From Alphaproteobacteria bacterium (GTDB lineage: Bacteria > Pseudomonadota > Alphaproteobacteria > Caulobacterales > Caulobacteraceae): a stretch of DNA of 64,000 nucleotides. The notes under the pieces are model-generated. The model did no database searches. It was not told the origin of the DNA and was given only the letters and a program-made list of their open reading frames with translations. Below, one piece after another: positions 1-8,494 of the stretch. The translations under genes were made by a program, and so were the position numbers. The stretch is from the NCBI GenBank assembly GCA_025359785.1, contig JANYET010000014.1:124001-188000 (forward strand), read 5' to 3'. Positions within the stretch are counted from its first letter, which is position 1. Every line of letters starts with the position of its first letter.

Positions 1-483
1 CGCGCGGGCCTGCGCGAACGCGCCGCCGCGATCATCGCCGGCCTCAAGGGTGTGACCGCGGGCCGCTTCCTGCTGAGCTATATGGCGCTTCGCCAGGTCA
101 CCGCCGCCGTGGGGCTGGTCGCCATCGCCGGGCAGCCCCAGACCGTGCGGCCGCTGATCGCGCCGATGGCCGAGGCGGCCACCGAGGTTCACGACGGTCC
201 GCCGGACCTTGCGGCGCGCTACGCCGTGCGCGCCATGGCCGCGGCCACCGACAATGTCGCGGTGTTCTTCAGCGAAGACGTCTTCATCGCCATGGGATCG
301 GTGCTGCTGATGGTGGGCTTCCTGACCTCCAGCGCGATCGTGCTCGACCCGATCCACATCTCCGTCTGGTCGATCCCCACGGCGCTGGCGGCCTTCGCGA
401 TCCACGGCGCACGGCTGCTGCTCTTCGACCGCCGCCTCGCCCGCCGCCTCGCCCCCCGGACCCCGGGTGTGATCAGGCCGTGA
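1..483 (+). CDS. DUF969 family membrane protein, putative 5-oxoproline transporter subunit (5' end missing)
   Basis: The frame is open from base 1, so the start lies outside the window and 160 residues are visible. Residues translated from bases 1-60 (RAGLRERAAAIIAGLKG) run straight into a membrane protein with a phosphate-poor, Ala/Leu-rich core and at least two clear hydrophobic segments (about 70-90 and 105-125 of the visible part). It resembles DUF969, a family that nearly always sits directly before DUF979. Public family names describe the pair as 5-oxoproline (pyroglutamate) transporter subunits, often next to pyroglutamyl peptidase. The stop overlaps the GTG start of the next gene by 4 bp (GTGA), so the two are translationally coupled. 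Transport substrate is inferred from family naming only. Confidence 0.8.
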   Translation, partial: RAGLRERAAAIIAGLKGVTAGRFLLSYMALRQVTAAVGLVAIAGQPQTVRPLIAPMAEAATEVHDGPPDLAARYAVRAMAAATDNVAVFFSEDVFIAMGSVLLMVGFLTSSAIVLDPIHISVWSIPTALAAFAIHGARLLLFDRRLARRLAPRTPGVIRP

Positions 484-1433
484 TCAAGCTCAGCGCCGTC
501 TATCTGCTGGCCGGCCTGATGTTCGCGGGCTTCGCGCTATTCAGCGCCGGCGACCGCGCCAATTCCAAGCGGTTCGGCAACACCGCCTTCTGGGGCCTCA
601 CGGCGCTCAGCTTCCTGGCGGGAGACCGGCTAGGCGACCTGGGCAACGGCGTGCTGGTCCTGAGCCTCGCGCTGCTGGCCGGGTTCGGCTTGCTGGGGCG
701 CGGCCAGCCGGCGACCACGACCCCGGATGAGCGGATGGCGCTCGCCCAGCGGTTCGGCAACCGGCTGTTCATCCCGGCCCTGATGCTGCCGCTGGTCGTC
801 GCGCTCGGAGTGCTGGTCCTCAAGCCCATCCAATTCGGCGGCATCGCCCTGATGGACCCGAAACAGGCGACGCTGATCTCGCTGGCGGTTGCGGTGATCG
901 TTGGCCTGGTCACGGCGCTGATCCTGCTGCGCCAGCCGCCGGCAAGCCCGCTGCAGGAAGGCCGCCGTCTGGCCGACACGATCGGTTGGGCTGTGCTGTT
1001 GCCGCAGTTCCTGGCGGCCCTGGGCGCGGTCTTCGCCCTGGCCGGCGTCGGCGCCCAGATCGGCCACCTCGTGACCACCTACCTGCCGGTCGACACCCGG
1101 TTCGCCGCCGTGACCGTCTACTGCGTCGGCATGGCGGCCTTCACCATGCTGATGGGCAACGCCTTCGCGGCCTTTCCGGTGCTGACCGGCGGCGTCGCCA
1201 TCCCGATCCTGGTGATCCATTTCGGCGGCAATCCGGCGGTGATCGCCTCGATCGGCATGCTATCCGGCTTCTGCGGCACGCTGATGACGCCGCTGGCCGC
1301 CAACTTCAACCTGGTCCCGCCGGCCCTGCTGGAGATCCCCGACCGCTATGCGGTGATCAAGGCGCAGATTCCGACGGCGCTGCTGATGCTGATCGTCAAC
1401 ACGGTGCTGATGTATGTCCTCGCGTTCCAATAG
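480..1433 (+). CDS. DUF979 family membrane protein, putative 5-oxoproline transporter subunit
   Basis: A 317-residue polytopic inner-membrane protein with about nine or ten hydrophobic segments, matching the DUF979 family in length and in its position after a DUF969 gene. The N terminus (MIKLSAVYLLAGLMFAGFAL) is a membrane segment starting at the GTG that overlaps the upstream stop. Conserved-looking regions are LTALSFLAGDRLGDLGNG near residue 40-60 and GNAFAAFPVLTGGVAIP near 230. The pair is predicted to form a two-component permease for 5-oxoproline. No ATPase or binding protein is present nearby. The 3' end overlaps the next gene by 20 bp, which supports one transcript for all three. Confidence 0.83.
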   Translation: MIKLSAVYLLAGLMFAGFALFSAGDRANSKRFGNTAFWGLTALSFLAGDRLGDLGNGVLVLSLALLAGFGLLGRGQPATTTPDERMALAQRFGNRLFIPALMLPLVVALGVLVLKPIQFGGIALMDPKQATLISLAVAVIVGLVTALILLRQPPASPLQEGRRLADTIGWAVLLPQFLAALGAVFALAGVGAQIGHLVTTYLPVDTRFAAVTVYCVGMAAFTMLMGNAFAAFPVLTGGVAIPILVIHFGGNPAVIASIGMLSGFCGTLMTPLAANFNLVPPALLEIPDRYAVIKAQIPTALLMLIVNTVLMYVLAFQ

Positions 1434-2451
1434 CCGGCTGACGCCGCAGATCGCCTCCAGGTTCGCCGGCATCGCGCTCGGCCACGTCGAACGGGAGTAC
1501 CCCAACAAGCTCGATCACGTGCTGGACGGCCCGGCCGACGCCGGCGGCCCCCGCGACCTGCACCCGATCTTCTACGGCAGCTTCGACTGGCACTCCTGCG
1601 TCCACGGCTACTGGCTGCTGGCGACCCTGCTGCGCCGCCAGCCCGGAATCCCCGAGGCCGAGGCCATCCGCGCGCTGTTCGACCGCGCCTTCACCACCGA
1701 GAACGTCGCCGCCGAGGTCGCCTACCTCGCCCGGCCCTCGTCACGCGGCTTCGAGCGGCCCTACGGCTGGGGCTGGCTGCTGAAGCTGCAGGCCGAGCTG
1801 CTGGCGCATGAGGCACCCCCCTCGTCGGCAAAATGGGCCGCCATCCACCAGCCGCATGCCGAGGTCTTCGCCGAGCGCTTTCGGGCGTTCCTCCCCAAGG
1901 CGGATTATCCCATCCGCACCGGCGTACATTCTTCAACCGCCTTCGCCCTGACGCTGGCCCAGGACTATGCCGCCGCCGCCGGCGACACCGCGCTGACCGC
2001 CCTCTTCGCCGCCAAGGCGCGCGCCTGGTACCTCGCCGACCGCGACGCCCAGGCGTGGGAGCCGTCGGGCGACGAATTCCTCTCCGCCACCCTGATGGAG
2101 GCCGAGTGCCTGCGCCGCCTGCTGCCGGCCGATGAGTTCGGCCCGTGGCTGGCGGCCTTTCTGCCGCGCGCGGCCCAGCGCCAGCCGGCCACGCTGTTCA
2201 CGCCGGCCACGGTGTCCGACCGCTCCGACGGCAAGATCGCCCACCTCGACGGGCTCAATTTTTCCCGCGCCTGGTGCTGGCGCGAGATCGCCGCGTCACT
2301 ACCCGACGGCCATCCCCTGACGTCCGTCGCCCAGGCCACCGCCGATGACCACATGGCCGCCAGCCTGCCGCATGTGGCCGGCGACTACATGGGCGAGCAC
2401 TGGCTGGCCTCGTTCGCGCTTCTCGCCCTGATGGCCGGCGAAACCGCGTAG
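1414..2451 (+). CDS. DUF2891 family protein
   Basis: A 345-residue soluble protein without signal peptide, recognised as DUF2891 by its typical opening (a helix followed by HPIFYGSFDWHSCVHGYW at about residue 50-67), the block SSRGFERPYGWGWLLKLQ near 110, and HLDGLNFSRAWCWREIA near 275. The many conserved His, Trp and Asp residues suggest an enzyme with an alpha/alpha-barrel fold, but the function of the family is unknown to me. The start ATG lies inside the end of the DUF979 gene. The DUF969-DUF979-DUF2891 order suggests a role in using pyroglutamate or pyroglutamyl peptides; this is inference from neighbourhood. Confidence 0.85.
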   Translation: MSSRSNSRLTPQIASRFAGIALGHVEREYPNKLDHVLDGPADAGGPRDLHPIFYGSFDWHSCVHGYWLLATLLRRQPGIPEAEAIRALFDRAFTTENVAAEVAYLARPSSRGFERPYGWGWLLKLQAELLAHEAPPSSAKWAAIHQPHAEVFAERFRAFLPKADYPIRTGVHSSTAFALTLAQDYAAAAGDTALTALFAAKARAWYLADRDAQAWEPSGDEFLSATLMEAECLRRLLPADEFGPWLAAFLPRAAQRQPATLFTPATVSDRSDGKIAHLDGLNFSRAWCWREIAASLPDGHPLTSVAQATADDHMAASLPHVAGDYMGEHWLASFALLALMAGETA

Positions 2452-2469
2452 GCCGCCGTCCGGGGCGCG

Positions 2470-3927
2470 CTAACGCTCGTCGAAGAGCCGGCGAAGCACG
2501 GATGGCGCGAGCCCCGGCAGGTCCTCGGAGATAAGGCCCGGTCCATGCAATTCCGCAGCCTCGGCGTGAATCCAGGCGCCGGCGCAGGCGGCTTCGAAGC
2601 TTTCCATGCCCTGAGCCACCAGTCCGCCGATGAAGCCAGCCAACACGTCGCCGGAGCCCGCGGTGGCAAGCCAGGGCGAGCCGTTGGCATTGACCGCGCA
2701 ACGCCCGTCGGGCGCGGCGATCACCGTGTCGGAGCCCTTGAGCAGCACCACGGCCCCGGCCCGCTCCGCCGCCGTCCGCGCCGCGGTGATCCGCTCCGGC
2801 GAGGCCGCCAGCAGGCCGGGAAACAGGCGCTCGAACTCGCCCACGTGCGGGGTCAGGACGTCGTCGCGGTCAAGCAGCGAGAACAGTTCCTCCGGATCGT
2901 CCCGGAAGACGGTGATGGCGTCGGCGTCGAGGATCAGGGCCGCGCCGGTCCGCGCCAGAGCCAGGACGTTCAGCAAGGTGGGCTCGCCGACGCCGGCCGC
3001 CGGGCCGATGATCGCGGCGTCGACCGCTCGGGCGGCCTGCTCCAGCTCCAGATCGGTCTCGAACCCCTTCAGCATCACCGCTTCCAGGTGCCCGGCGTTG
3101 ACCGCCAGCGCCTCCGGCGGCGACAGGATCGTCACCAGGCCCGCGCCGATCCGGAGCGCGGCCCGCGCCGCAAGCCGCGCCGCGCCGGTGCTCCAGACCT
3201 CGCCGCTGACCACCACCAGCCGACCGCGCGCATGTTTGTGCGATGCGGCCGTGGGCCAGGGAAAGCGCGGCAGCCAAAGCTCCGGGCCGTTTTCGTGGGT
3301 CTGACTCTGCGTGGCCCCGAGGCCGATGTCAGCCACCACCACCTCGCCGCAACGGTCGCGGCCGGCCTCCAGCAGATGCGCCGGCTTCTTGGCGTGGAAG
3401 GTGACGGTCAGCGCGGCGCAGGCGGCGGGCCCGATCGGCCTTCCGGTATCGCCCGGAACGCCGCTTGGCACATCGACGGCGACCACCCGTTCGGGCGCCT
3501 CTGCCATCCGCAAGGCCGCCGCCGCCGCCGGGCCGTCCAGGGCGCGCGAAAGCCCCGCGCCGAACAGGGCGTCGATCCAGACGCCGGGCTCCAGATGACC
3601 GTTCAGCGGCTTCGTCGCCCCCTCCGCGACCGCGGCCCAGCGGGCGCTGGCGGCCTGGGCGTCCTGGGTCGCGGGCTCGCCGAAGGATCGCACCGCCACC
3701 GGCCAGCCGCGGCCCTTCAGCACCCGGGCGGCCACATAGCCGTCACCGCCGTTGTTGCCCGGCCCGCAGAGCACCAGCGCCGCCTGCCGCGCGAACCGCG
3801 AGCAGACCGCGTCGGCCACCGCCGTCCCCGCGCGCTCCATCAGGGCGAGCCCCGACGTCCCGGCCGCGATCGCCGCCGCGTCGGCCCGACCCATCTCAGC
3901 GACGGTGAGGACTTGGCGTGACTTCAA
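2470..3927 (-). CDS. nnrDE: Bifunctional NAD(P)H-hydrate epimerase / ADP-dependent NAD(P)H-hydrate dehydratase
   Basis: This enzyme repairs hydrated NADH and NADPH (NADHX, NADPHX). The N-terminal YjeF_N domain (about residues 1-205) epimerises the R form; it shows LCGPGNNGGDGYVAARVL, the usual nucleotide-binding loop. The C-terminal ribokinase-like domain (about 220-485) removes water using ADP and carries the signature AGSGDVLAGFIGGLVAQG with GSGD at about 424-427. Length of 485 aa matches the fused bacterial form. It starts 17 bp after the stop of the histidine phosphatase gene, so it is probably the third gene of a minus-strand operon. It converges with the DUF2891 gene (18 bp apart). Confidence 0.93.
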   Translation of the reverse strand: MKSRQVLTVAEMGRADAAAIAAGTSGLALMERAGTAVADAVCSRFARQAALVLCGPGNNGGDGYVAARVLKGRGWPVAVRSFGEPATQDAQAASARWAAVAEGATKPLNGHLEPGVWIDALFGAGLSRALDGPAAAAALRMAEAPERVVAVDVPSGVPGDTGRPIGPAACAALTVTFHAKKPAHLLEAGRDRCGEVVVADIGLGATQSQTHENGPELWLPRFPWPTAASHKHARGRLVVVSGEVWSTGAARLAARAALRIGAGLVTILSPPEALAVNAGHLEAVMLKGFETDLELEQAARAVDAAIIGPAAGVGEPTLLNVLALARTGAALILDADAITVFRDDPEELFSLLDRDDVLTPHVGEFERLFPGLLAASPERITAARTAAERAGAVVLLKGSDTVIAAPDGRCAVNANGSPWLATAGSGDVLAGFIGGLVAQGMESFEAACAGAWIHAEAAELHGPGLISEDLPGLAPSVLRRLFDER

Positions 3928-3944
3928 GGTGTTAGACCTTCATC

Positions 3945-4514
3945 CTAGAGTACGCCCGTGGTCGCTTCACGGCCTTTTTCGACCAGGGTCAGCCTCTCGC
4001 CGTCGGTCTCCAGCACGGTGATCGAGGCATGGTCGGGCCGGAACGCCAGCACTTGCGGCACGCCAAGCAGCTGCGACACCACCGCGTTGGTCGCCACATA
4101 GTGCGAGAACACCGCCGTATGGCCCCGCGCCGCCAGCGACGCCGCGATCTCGCCGCGCCAGGCGTCGTAGTCGAGATCGCCCTCGATCTCCGCCCAGGTC
4201 CCGGCGAAGGACTTGCGAAGCCAAGGGCCCCGCTCGTCCACCGACAGCGCCGCCGGCGTCGGGATCTCGCCCACCCGCGGATCGACCTCGATCGCCACGC
4301 CCAGGGCCTCAGCGGTCGGCTCGGCGGTCTCCCGGCAGCGGCGCAACGGCGAGCTCACCACCTTGGTCGGCCGCTCTGCCGGCGGCAGCGCCAACAGCCA
4401 GTCCCTGGCGGCCCGCGCCTGGGCCTGGCCGGTCTCGTCCAGCCCCGGGTCGTCATCGTCGCCGCCCCAGGTGGCGGAGGGCTTGCCGTGGCGGATCAGA
4501 TAGAGGCGGTCCAT
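3945..4514 (-). CDS. Histidine phosphatase family protein
   Basis: A 189-residue cytosolic protein of the phosphoglycerate mutase-like (histidine phosphatase) superfamily. The catalytic RHG triad is at residues 8-10 (LYLIRHGK), the second Arg in SSPLRRCRETAEP at about 56-68, and the second catalytic His in AVFSHYVATNAVV near 140. The start ATG is chosen because it places RHG at the usual position immediately after the first strand; longer readings run into the thiolase gene. The gene lies 8 bp after the thiolase-like gene and 17 bp before nnrDE. The substrate cannot be told from sequence. Confidence 0.88.
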   Translation of the reverse strand: MDRLYLIRHGKPSATWGGDDDDPGLDETGQAQARAARDWLLALPPAERPTKVVSSPLRRCRETAEPTAEALGVAIEVDPRVGEIPTPAALSVDERGPWLRKSFAGTWAEIEGDLDYDAWRGEIAASLAARGHTAVFSHYVATNAVVSQLLGVPQVLAFRPDHASITVLETDGERLTLVEKGREATTGVL

Positions 4515-4522
4515 TAGCGTTC

Positions 4523-6058
4523 TCAGTCCGGCGTGAAGAGGTTGATGTCGCCGGCGCCGGTGATCACCTGGCCGGTGCGGCCCACCTGCTCGCCCTGCTC
4601 GAGGCTGGCCAGGGTGGCGGGATCGTTGGGCGTATTGGCGGCAAACCGGCGGCCGTCCGCGTCGCGCCCGATGACGATCCCCATGAACGGCCCCTCGCGG
4701 CGATGGACGACGGTGTAGGTCTCGATCCTGGCCGCGCCCTGCGGCGTTTCGGTGACGGCCGGGTGCGGCAGCGCGTCGATCTGGCGCTGCAGGACGCCCG
4801 GGTCCTGCCGTTCGAACGGCGCGTCCGGGCGCTTGGCCGAGTAGATGCCGGTCGATTGCTTGGTCAGGTACCAGCCGTTGGCGGTCACCAGGCCGTAGCT
4901 CTTTGGCTTGGCCCTCAGCTTGCCCATCATCGCGGCGATCGAGTGCATGGCGTAGTTGTTTCCCGGCCCACCCGCGTAGGGCAAACCCCCGGTCACCGTC
5001 AGTCCGCGCGGATCGTCCAGCGACAGGCCAAGTTCCTCCGCCCCGATCTCCACCGCCACCGGGAAACAGGAATAGAGATCGATGAAGTCGATGTCGGAGA
5101 GCCCGACACCGGCCATCTCCAGCGCGTGCTGACCGGTCAGGCGCATGGCCGGGCTCGAATGGAAGTCCTGCCGGTCGAGCGGGAACCACAGGTCGGCGGC
5201 GTCGGCGCAGCCGTGCAGATAGACCCACTTGTCCTGCGGCACGCCCAGTTCGCGCGCCTTCTTCTCGCTGGCGATGATCACGCCCGCCGACTGGTCGACC
5301 TCCATGATGGCGTTGAGCAGCTTCGGGTAGGGGAAGCCGACCATGCGGTTGCGCTCGGAGACCGTGATCAGGTCCTGCGGCGTGCGCTCGACCGGGAACC
5401 AGGCCTCGGGGTTGCCCGCCGCCACCTGGGTGAACGGCGCGAACAGCTTGCCCAGCCGCGCCTGGTGGTCGGCGACCGAGCGGCCGTCGCGGGCCCGCAG
5501 CGCGTTCTCGAACATCGGATAGATATTGATCGGACGGTTCAGGGCATGGCGAGCCTCGTAAGGCGTGACGCCGGGCCGGGGATCGCCGATCCGTTCCGGC
5601 TCCGGCAGGTCCTCGTCCTCATGCCAGTCGTCGAAGCCCAGCCCCTTGGTCAGCCGCTTCATGGCCGAGCCCAGGAACTCCGCGCCGACCGCCAGGCCCA
5701 GCTCCGTCTCGCCACGGGCGATCCGCTGGGCCAGCACGTTGATCAGCTGCTGGGGCGTGTTGCCGCCCATGTGCGAATAGACCGCCCAGGTCGGGCTCGC
5801 GCCCACCTGCCCGGCCAGGCTCGCCGGCGGATTGGTGCAATGCGGGATCATCCCTCGCGTCGAGCCAGGCGCATCGATGGTGAAGCCGGCGACGGCCAGG
5901 GCATCGATCGCCGCCAGCCCCGCGGCGCCGATCCCGGCGTCGGCCGCCGCCCGTTCCGCCGCAATCTTCAGCAACGTCGTCGGCGACGGCGAGGCGCCAG
6001 GATCGCCCCGATAGGTGAATTGGCTCGTTCCGATGAGAACAGGGACGTGGCTTTCCAT
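4523..6058 (-). CDS. Thiolase-like acetyl-CoA acetyltransferase family protein, active site divergent
   Basis: A 511-residue protein with the thiolase fold plus a C-terminal OB-fold-like extension (about 425-511), as in the group often labelled acetyl-CoA acetyltransferase next to SCP2/SCP-x thiolases. Where SCP2 thiolases have the nucleophile Cys (N-C-S-T-G-S), this protein reads AVYSHMGGNTPQQLIN near residue 90, with no Cys. The later HDCF box reads IDLYSCFPVAVEIG, and the GHP motif reads GGLPYAGGPGNNYAMH. It may therefore bind acyl-CoA without classical thiolysis. It is the first gene of the minus-strand cluster and ends 8 bp before the phosphatase gene. Function in lipid metabolism is inference. 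Confidence 0.82.
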   Translation of the reverse strand: MESHVPVLIGTSQFTYRGDPGASPSPTTLLKIAAERAAADAGIGAAGLAAIDALAVAGFTIDAPGSTRGMIPHCTNPPASLAGQVGASPTWAVYSHMGGNTPQQLINVLAQRIARGETELGLAVGAEFLGSAMKRLTKGLGFDDWHEDEDLPEPERIGDPRPGVTPYEARHALNRPINIYPMFENALRARDGRSVADHQARLGKLFAPFTQVAAGNPEAWFPVERTPQDLITVSERNRMVGFPYPKLLNAIMEVDQSAGVIIASEKKARELGVPQDKWVYLHGCADAADLWFPLDRQDFHSSPAMRLTGQHALEMAGVGLSDIDFIDLYSCFPVAVEIGAEELGLSLDDPRGLTVTGGLPYAGGPGNNYAMHSIAAMMGKLRAKPKSYGLVTANGWYLTKQSTGIYSAKRPDAPFERQDPGVLQRQIDALPHPAVTETPQGAARIETYTVVHRREGPFMGIVIGRDADGRRFAANTPNDPATLASLEQGEQVGRTGQVITGAGDINLFTPD

Positions 6059-6136
6059 ACTTCGCTCGCCTTCCGACCGTTGTGCGCCGCGATCCTAGGG
6101 ACCGGAGCGGCGGTCTTGAAGGCATTTCGGCGTTGA

Positions 6137-6643
<507 letters not shown>

Positions 6644-6683
6644 GTCTCAACCAACTCATCGATCGCTAAAGGGGATCAACATC

Positions 6684-8096
6684 ATGGCCGCCACCGCCAA
6701 AGACATCCTGGCTCAGATCAAGGAAAAGGACGTCAAATACGTCGACGTCCGCTTCACCGATATCCGCGGGAAGATGCAGCACGTGACCTTCGACATCGAC
6801 CTGGTCGATGACGACTTCCTGACCGACGGCACCATGTTCGACGGCTCGTCGATCGCCGGCTGGAAGGCCATCAACGAAAGCGACATGAAGCTGCGTCCGG
6901 ACCTGGACTCGGCGATCATCGACCCCTTCTACCAGCAGACCACGATGGCGCTGTTCTGCGACGTGGTGAACCCGGACACCGGCACGCCCTACGACCGCGA
7001 TCCGCGCTCGATCGCCAAGGCGGCGCTGAACTTCGTGAAGGCCTCGGGCATCGGCGATACCGTCTACTTCGGGCCGGAAGCCGAGTTCTTCATCTTCGAC
7101 GACGTGCGTTGGTCGGTGCAGCCGAACGACACCGGCTACTCCTACGACTCCACCGAGCTGCCGATCAATTCGGCCAAGGCCTACGAAGAAGGCAACATGG
7201 GCCATCGCCCCGGCCCCAAGGGCGGGTATTTCCCGGTCAACCCCGTGGACTCCGCCCAGGATCTGCGCGGCGAGATGCTGGCGGTGATGGGCGAGCTCGG
7301 CATGAAGCCGGAAAAGCACCACCACGAGGTGGCCCCGGCCCAGCACGAGCTCGGCCTGAAGTTCGACACCATGATCGTCATGGCCGACCGGCTGCAGCTC
7401 TATAAGTACGTCATCCAGAACGTCGCCCACGCCTACGGCAAGACGGCCACCTTCATGGCCAAGCCGATGTTTGGCGACAACGGCTCGGGCATGCATGTCC
7501 ACCAGTCGATCTGGGGCGAAGGCAAGCCGCTGTTCGCCGGCGACAAGTACGCGGGCCTTTCGCAGATGTGCCTGTGGTACATCGGCGGGATCATCAAGCA
7601 CGCCAAGGCGATCAACGCGTTTTCGAACTCCACCACCAACTCCTACAAGCGCCTGGTGCCTGGCTATGAAGCCCCGGTGAAGCTGGCCTATTCGGCCCGC
7701 AACCGGTCGGCCTCGATCCGCATCCCGCACGTCGACAGCCCCAAGGGCAAGCGCCTGGAAGCCCGCTTCCCGGACCCGATGGGCAACCCCTATCTGACCT
7801 TCACCGCCCTGCTGATGGCCGGCATCGACGGCATCATCAACCAGATCGACCCGGGCGCGCCGGCCGACAAGAACCTCTACGACCTGCCGCCGCGCGAGCA
7901 GAAGAAGATCCCCGAGGTCTGCGGCTCGCTGAAAGAAGCGCTGGAAAACCTCGACAAGGACCGTGGGTTCCTGAAGGCGGGCGGGGTGATGAACGACGAT
8001 TTCATCGACGCCTACATCGAGCTGAAAATGGAAGAGGTCATGCGGCTGGCGCTGCACCCGCACCCGGTCGAATTCGAGATGTATTTCAAGTGCTAA
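6684..8096 (+). CDS. glnA: Type I glutamine synthetase
   Basis: Makes glutamine from glutamate, ammonia and ATP in the cytosol; the dodecameric GSI-beta form. The protein has 470 residues. It shows the N-terminal [18 protein letters not shown], the metal-binding GPEAEFF block, and the adenylylation site Tyr at about 399 in [13 protein letters not shown], so activity is expected to be switched by GlnE. The start ATG follows GGGGAT and begins [20 protein letters not shown], standard for the family. It is the second gene after glnB, and transcription probably ends at the hairpin 25 bp after the stop. Confidence 0.97.
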   Translation: MAATAKDILAQIKEKDVKYVDVRFTDIRGKMQHVTFDIDLVDDDFLTDGTMFDGSSIAGWKAINESDMKLRPDLDSAIIDPFYQQTTMALFCDVVNPDTGTPYDRDPRSIAKAALNFVKASGIGDTVYFGPEAEFFIFDDVRWSVQPNDTGYSYDSTELPINSAKAYEEGNMGHRPGPKGGYFPVNPVDSAQDLRGEMLAVMGELGMKPEKHHHEVAPAQHELGLKFDTMIVMADRLQLYKYVIQNVAHAYGKTATFMAKPMFGDNGSGMHVHQSIWGEGKPLFAGDKYAGLSQMCLWYIGGIIKHAKAINAFSNSTTNSYKRLVPGYEAPVKLAYSARNRSASIRIPHVDSPKGKRLEARFPDPMGNPYLTFTALLMAGIDGIINQIDPGAPADKNLYDLPPREQKKIPEVCGSLKEALENLDKDRGFLKAGGVMNDDFIDAYIELKMEEVMRLALHPHPVEFEMYFKC

Positions 8097-8120
8097 TCAG
8101 CGAAAGCTGAGCAGAGTTAG

Positions 8121-8153
8121 GGGCCGCGGCGCAAGCTGCGGCCCTTTTCTTTT
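8121..8153 (+). terminator. Rho-independent terminator of glnB-glnA
   Basis: A 10-bp stem GGGCCGCGGC / GCTGCGGCCC (one G-T pair) closed by the GNRA tetraloop GCAA, followed by TTTTCTTTT. It lies 25 bp after the glnA stop. Confidence 0.9.
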
Positions 8154-8177
8154 GGCCGCGCCTCCCCACCTCGGCGT

Positions 8178-8435
8178 ATGCCCCCATGGCTTGGCTATCT
8201 CTTGGCGCTCGCCGCCCTTCTGGTCCTGGCGCCAGCGATCGCTTGGCTTGGCCACCGCTATGGGCAGCGGTTCAAAGGCGGAGCGGCGCTGGTCTCGCTT
8301 CTGTTCGTCGGCGTGCCCTTCGAGCCGCCGCCCAAACCGAAGATCGAGGCCAACGTGCGCCACGTGGAGGGCGACGCCGAAAACGGCGAACCCCCCGATC
8401 CGGACGTTGCCGAGCCGAAATCATCCGACGGTTGA
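8178..8435 (+). CDS. Small membrane protein, unknown function
   Basis: An 85-residue protein with one long hydrophobic segment at about residues 4-24 (LGYLLALAALLVLAPAIAWL), a basic turn (GHRYGQRFKGG), a second hydrophobic stretch at about 36-48, and an acidic, proline-rich C-terminal tail. I do not recognise a family. It sits alone between the glnA terminator and the M61 peptidase gene, 59 bp before the latter, and could be co-transcribed with it. No strong ribosome binding site is visible, so reality as a gene is likely but not certain. Confidence 0.55.
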   Translation: MPPWLGYLLALAALLVLAPAIAWLGHRYGQRFKGGAALVSLLFVGVPFEPPPKPKIEANVRHVEGDAENGEPPDPDVAEPKSSDG

Positions 8436-8494
8436 GCTTTGCCGCAAACCGGCCCTACAACGGGAAATCCTTCCTTGTCCTAAGGTCACCTCCG

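Noticed and set aside
2545-3921. 458-codon plus-strand frame opposite nnrDE
   Set aside because: No recognisable motif and biased composition; nnrDE is complete on the minus strand.
4703-6136. 477-codon plus-strand frame opposite the thiolase-like gene
   Set aside because: Arg/Gln/His-rich without any motif; the minus-strand frame matches a known family along its length.
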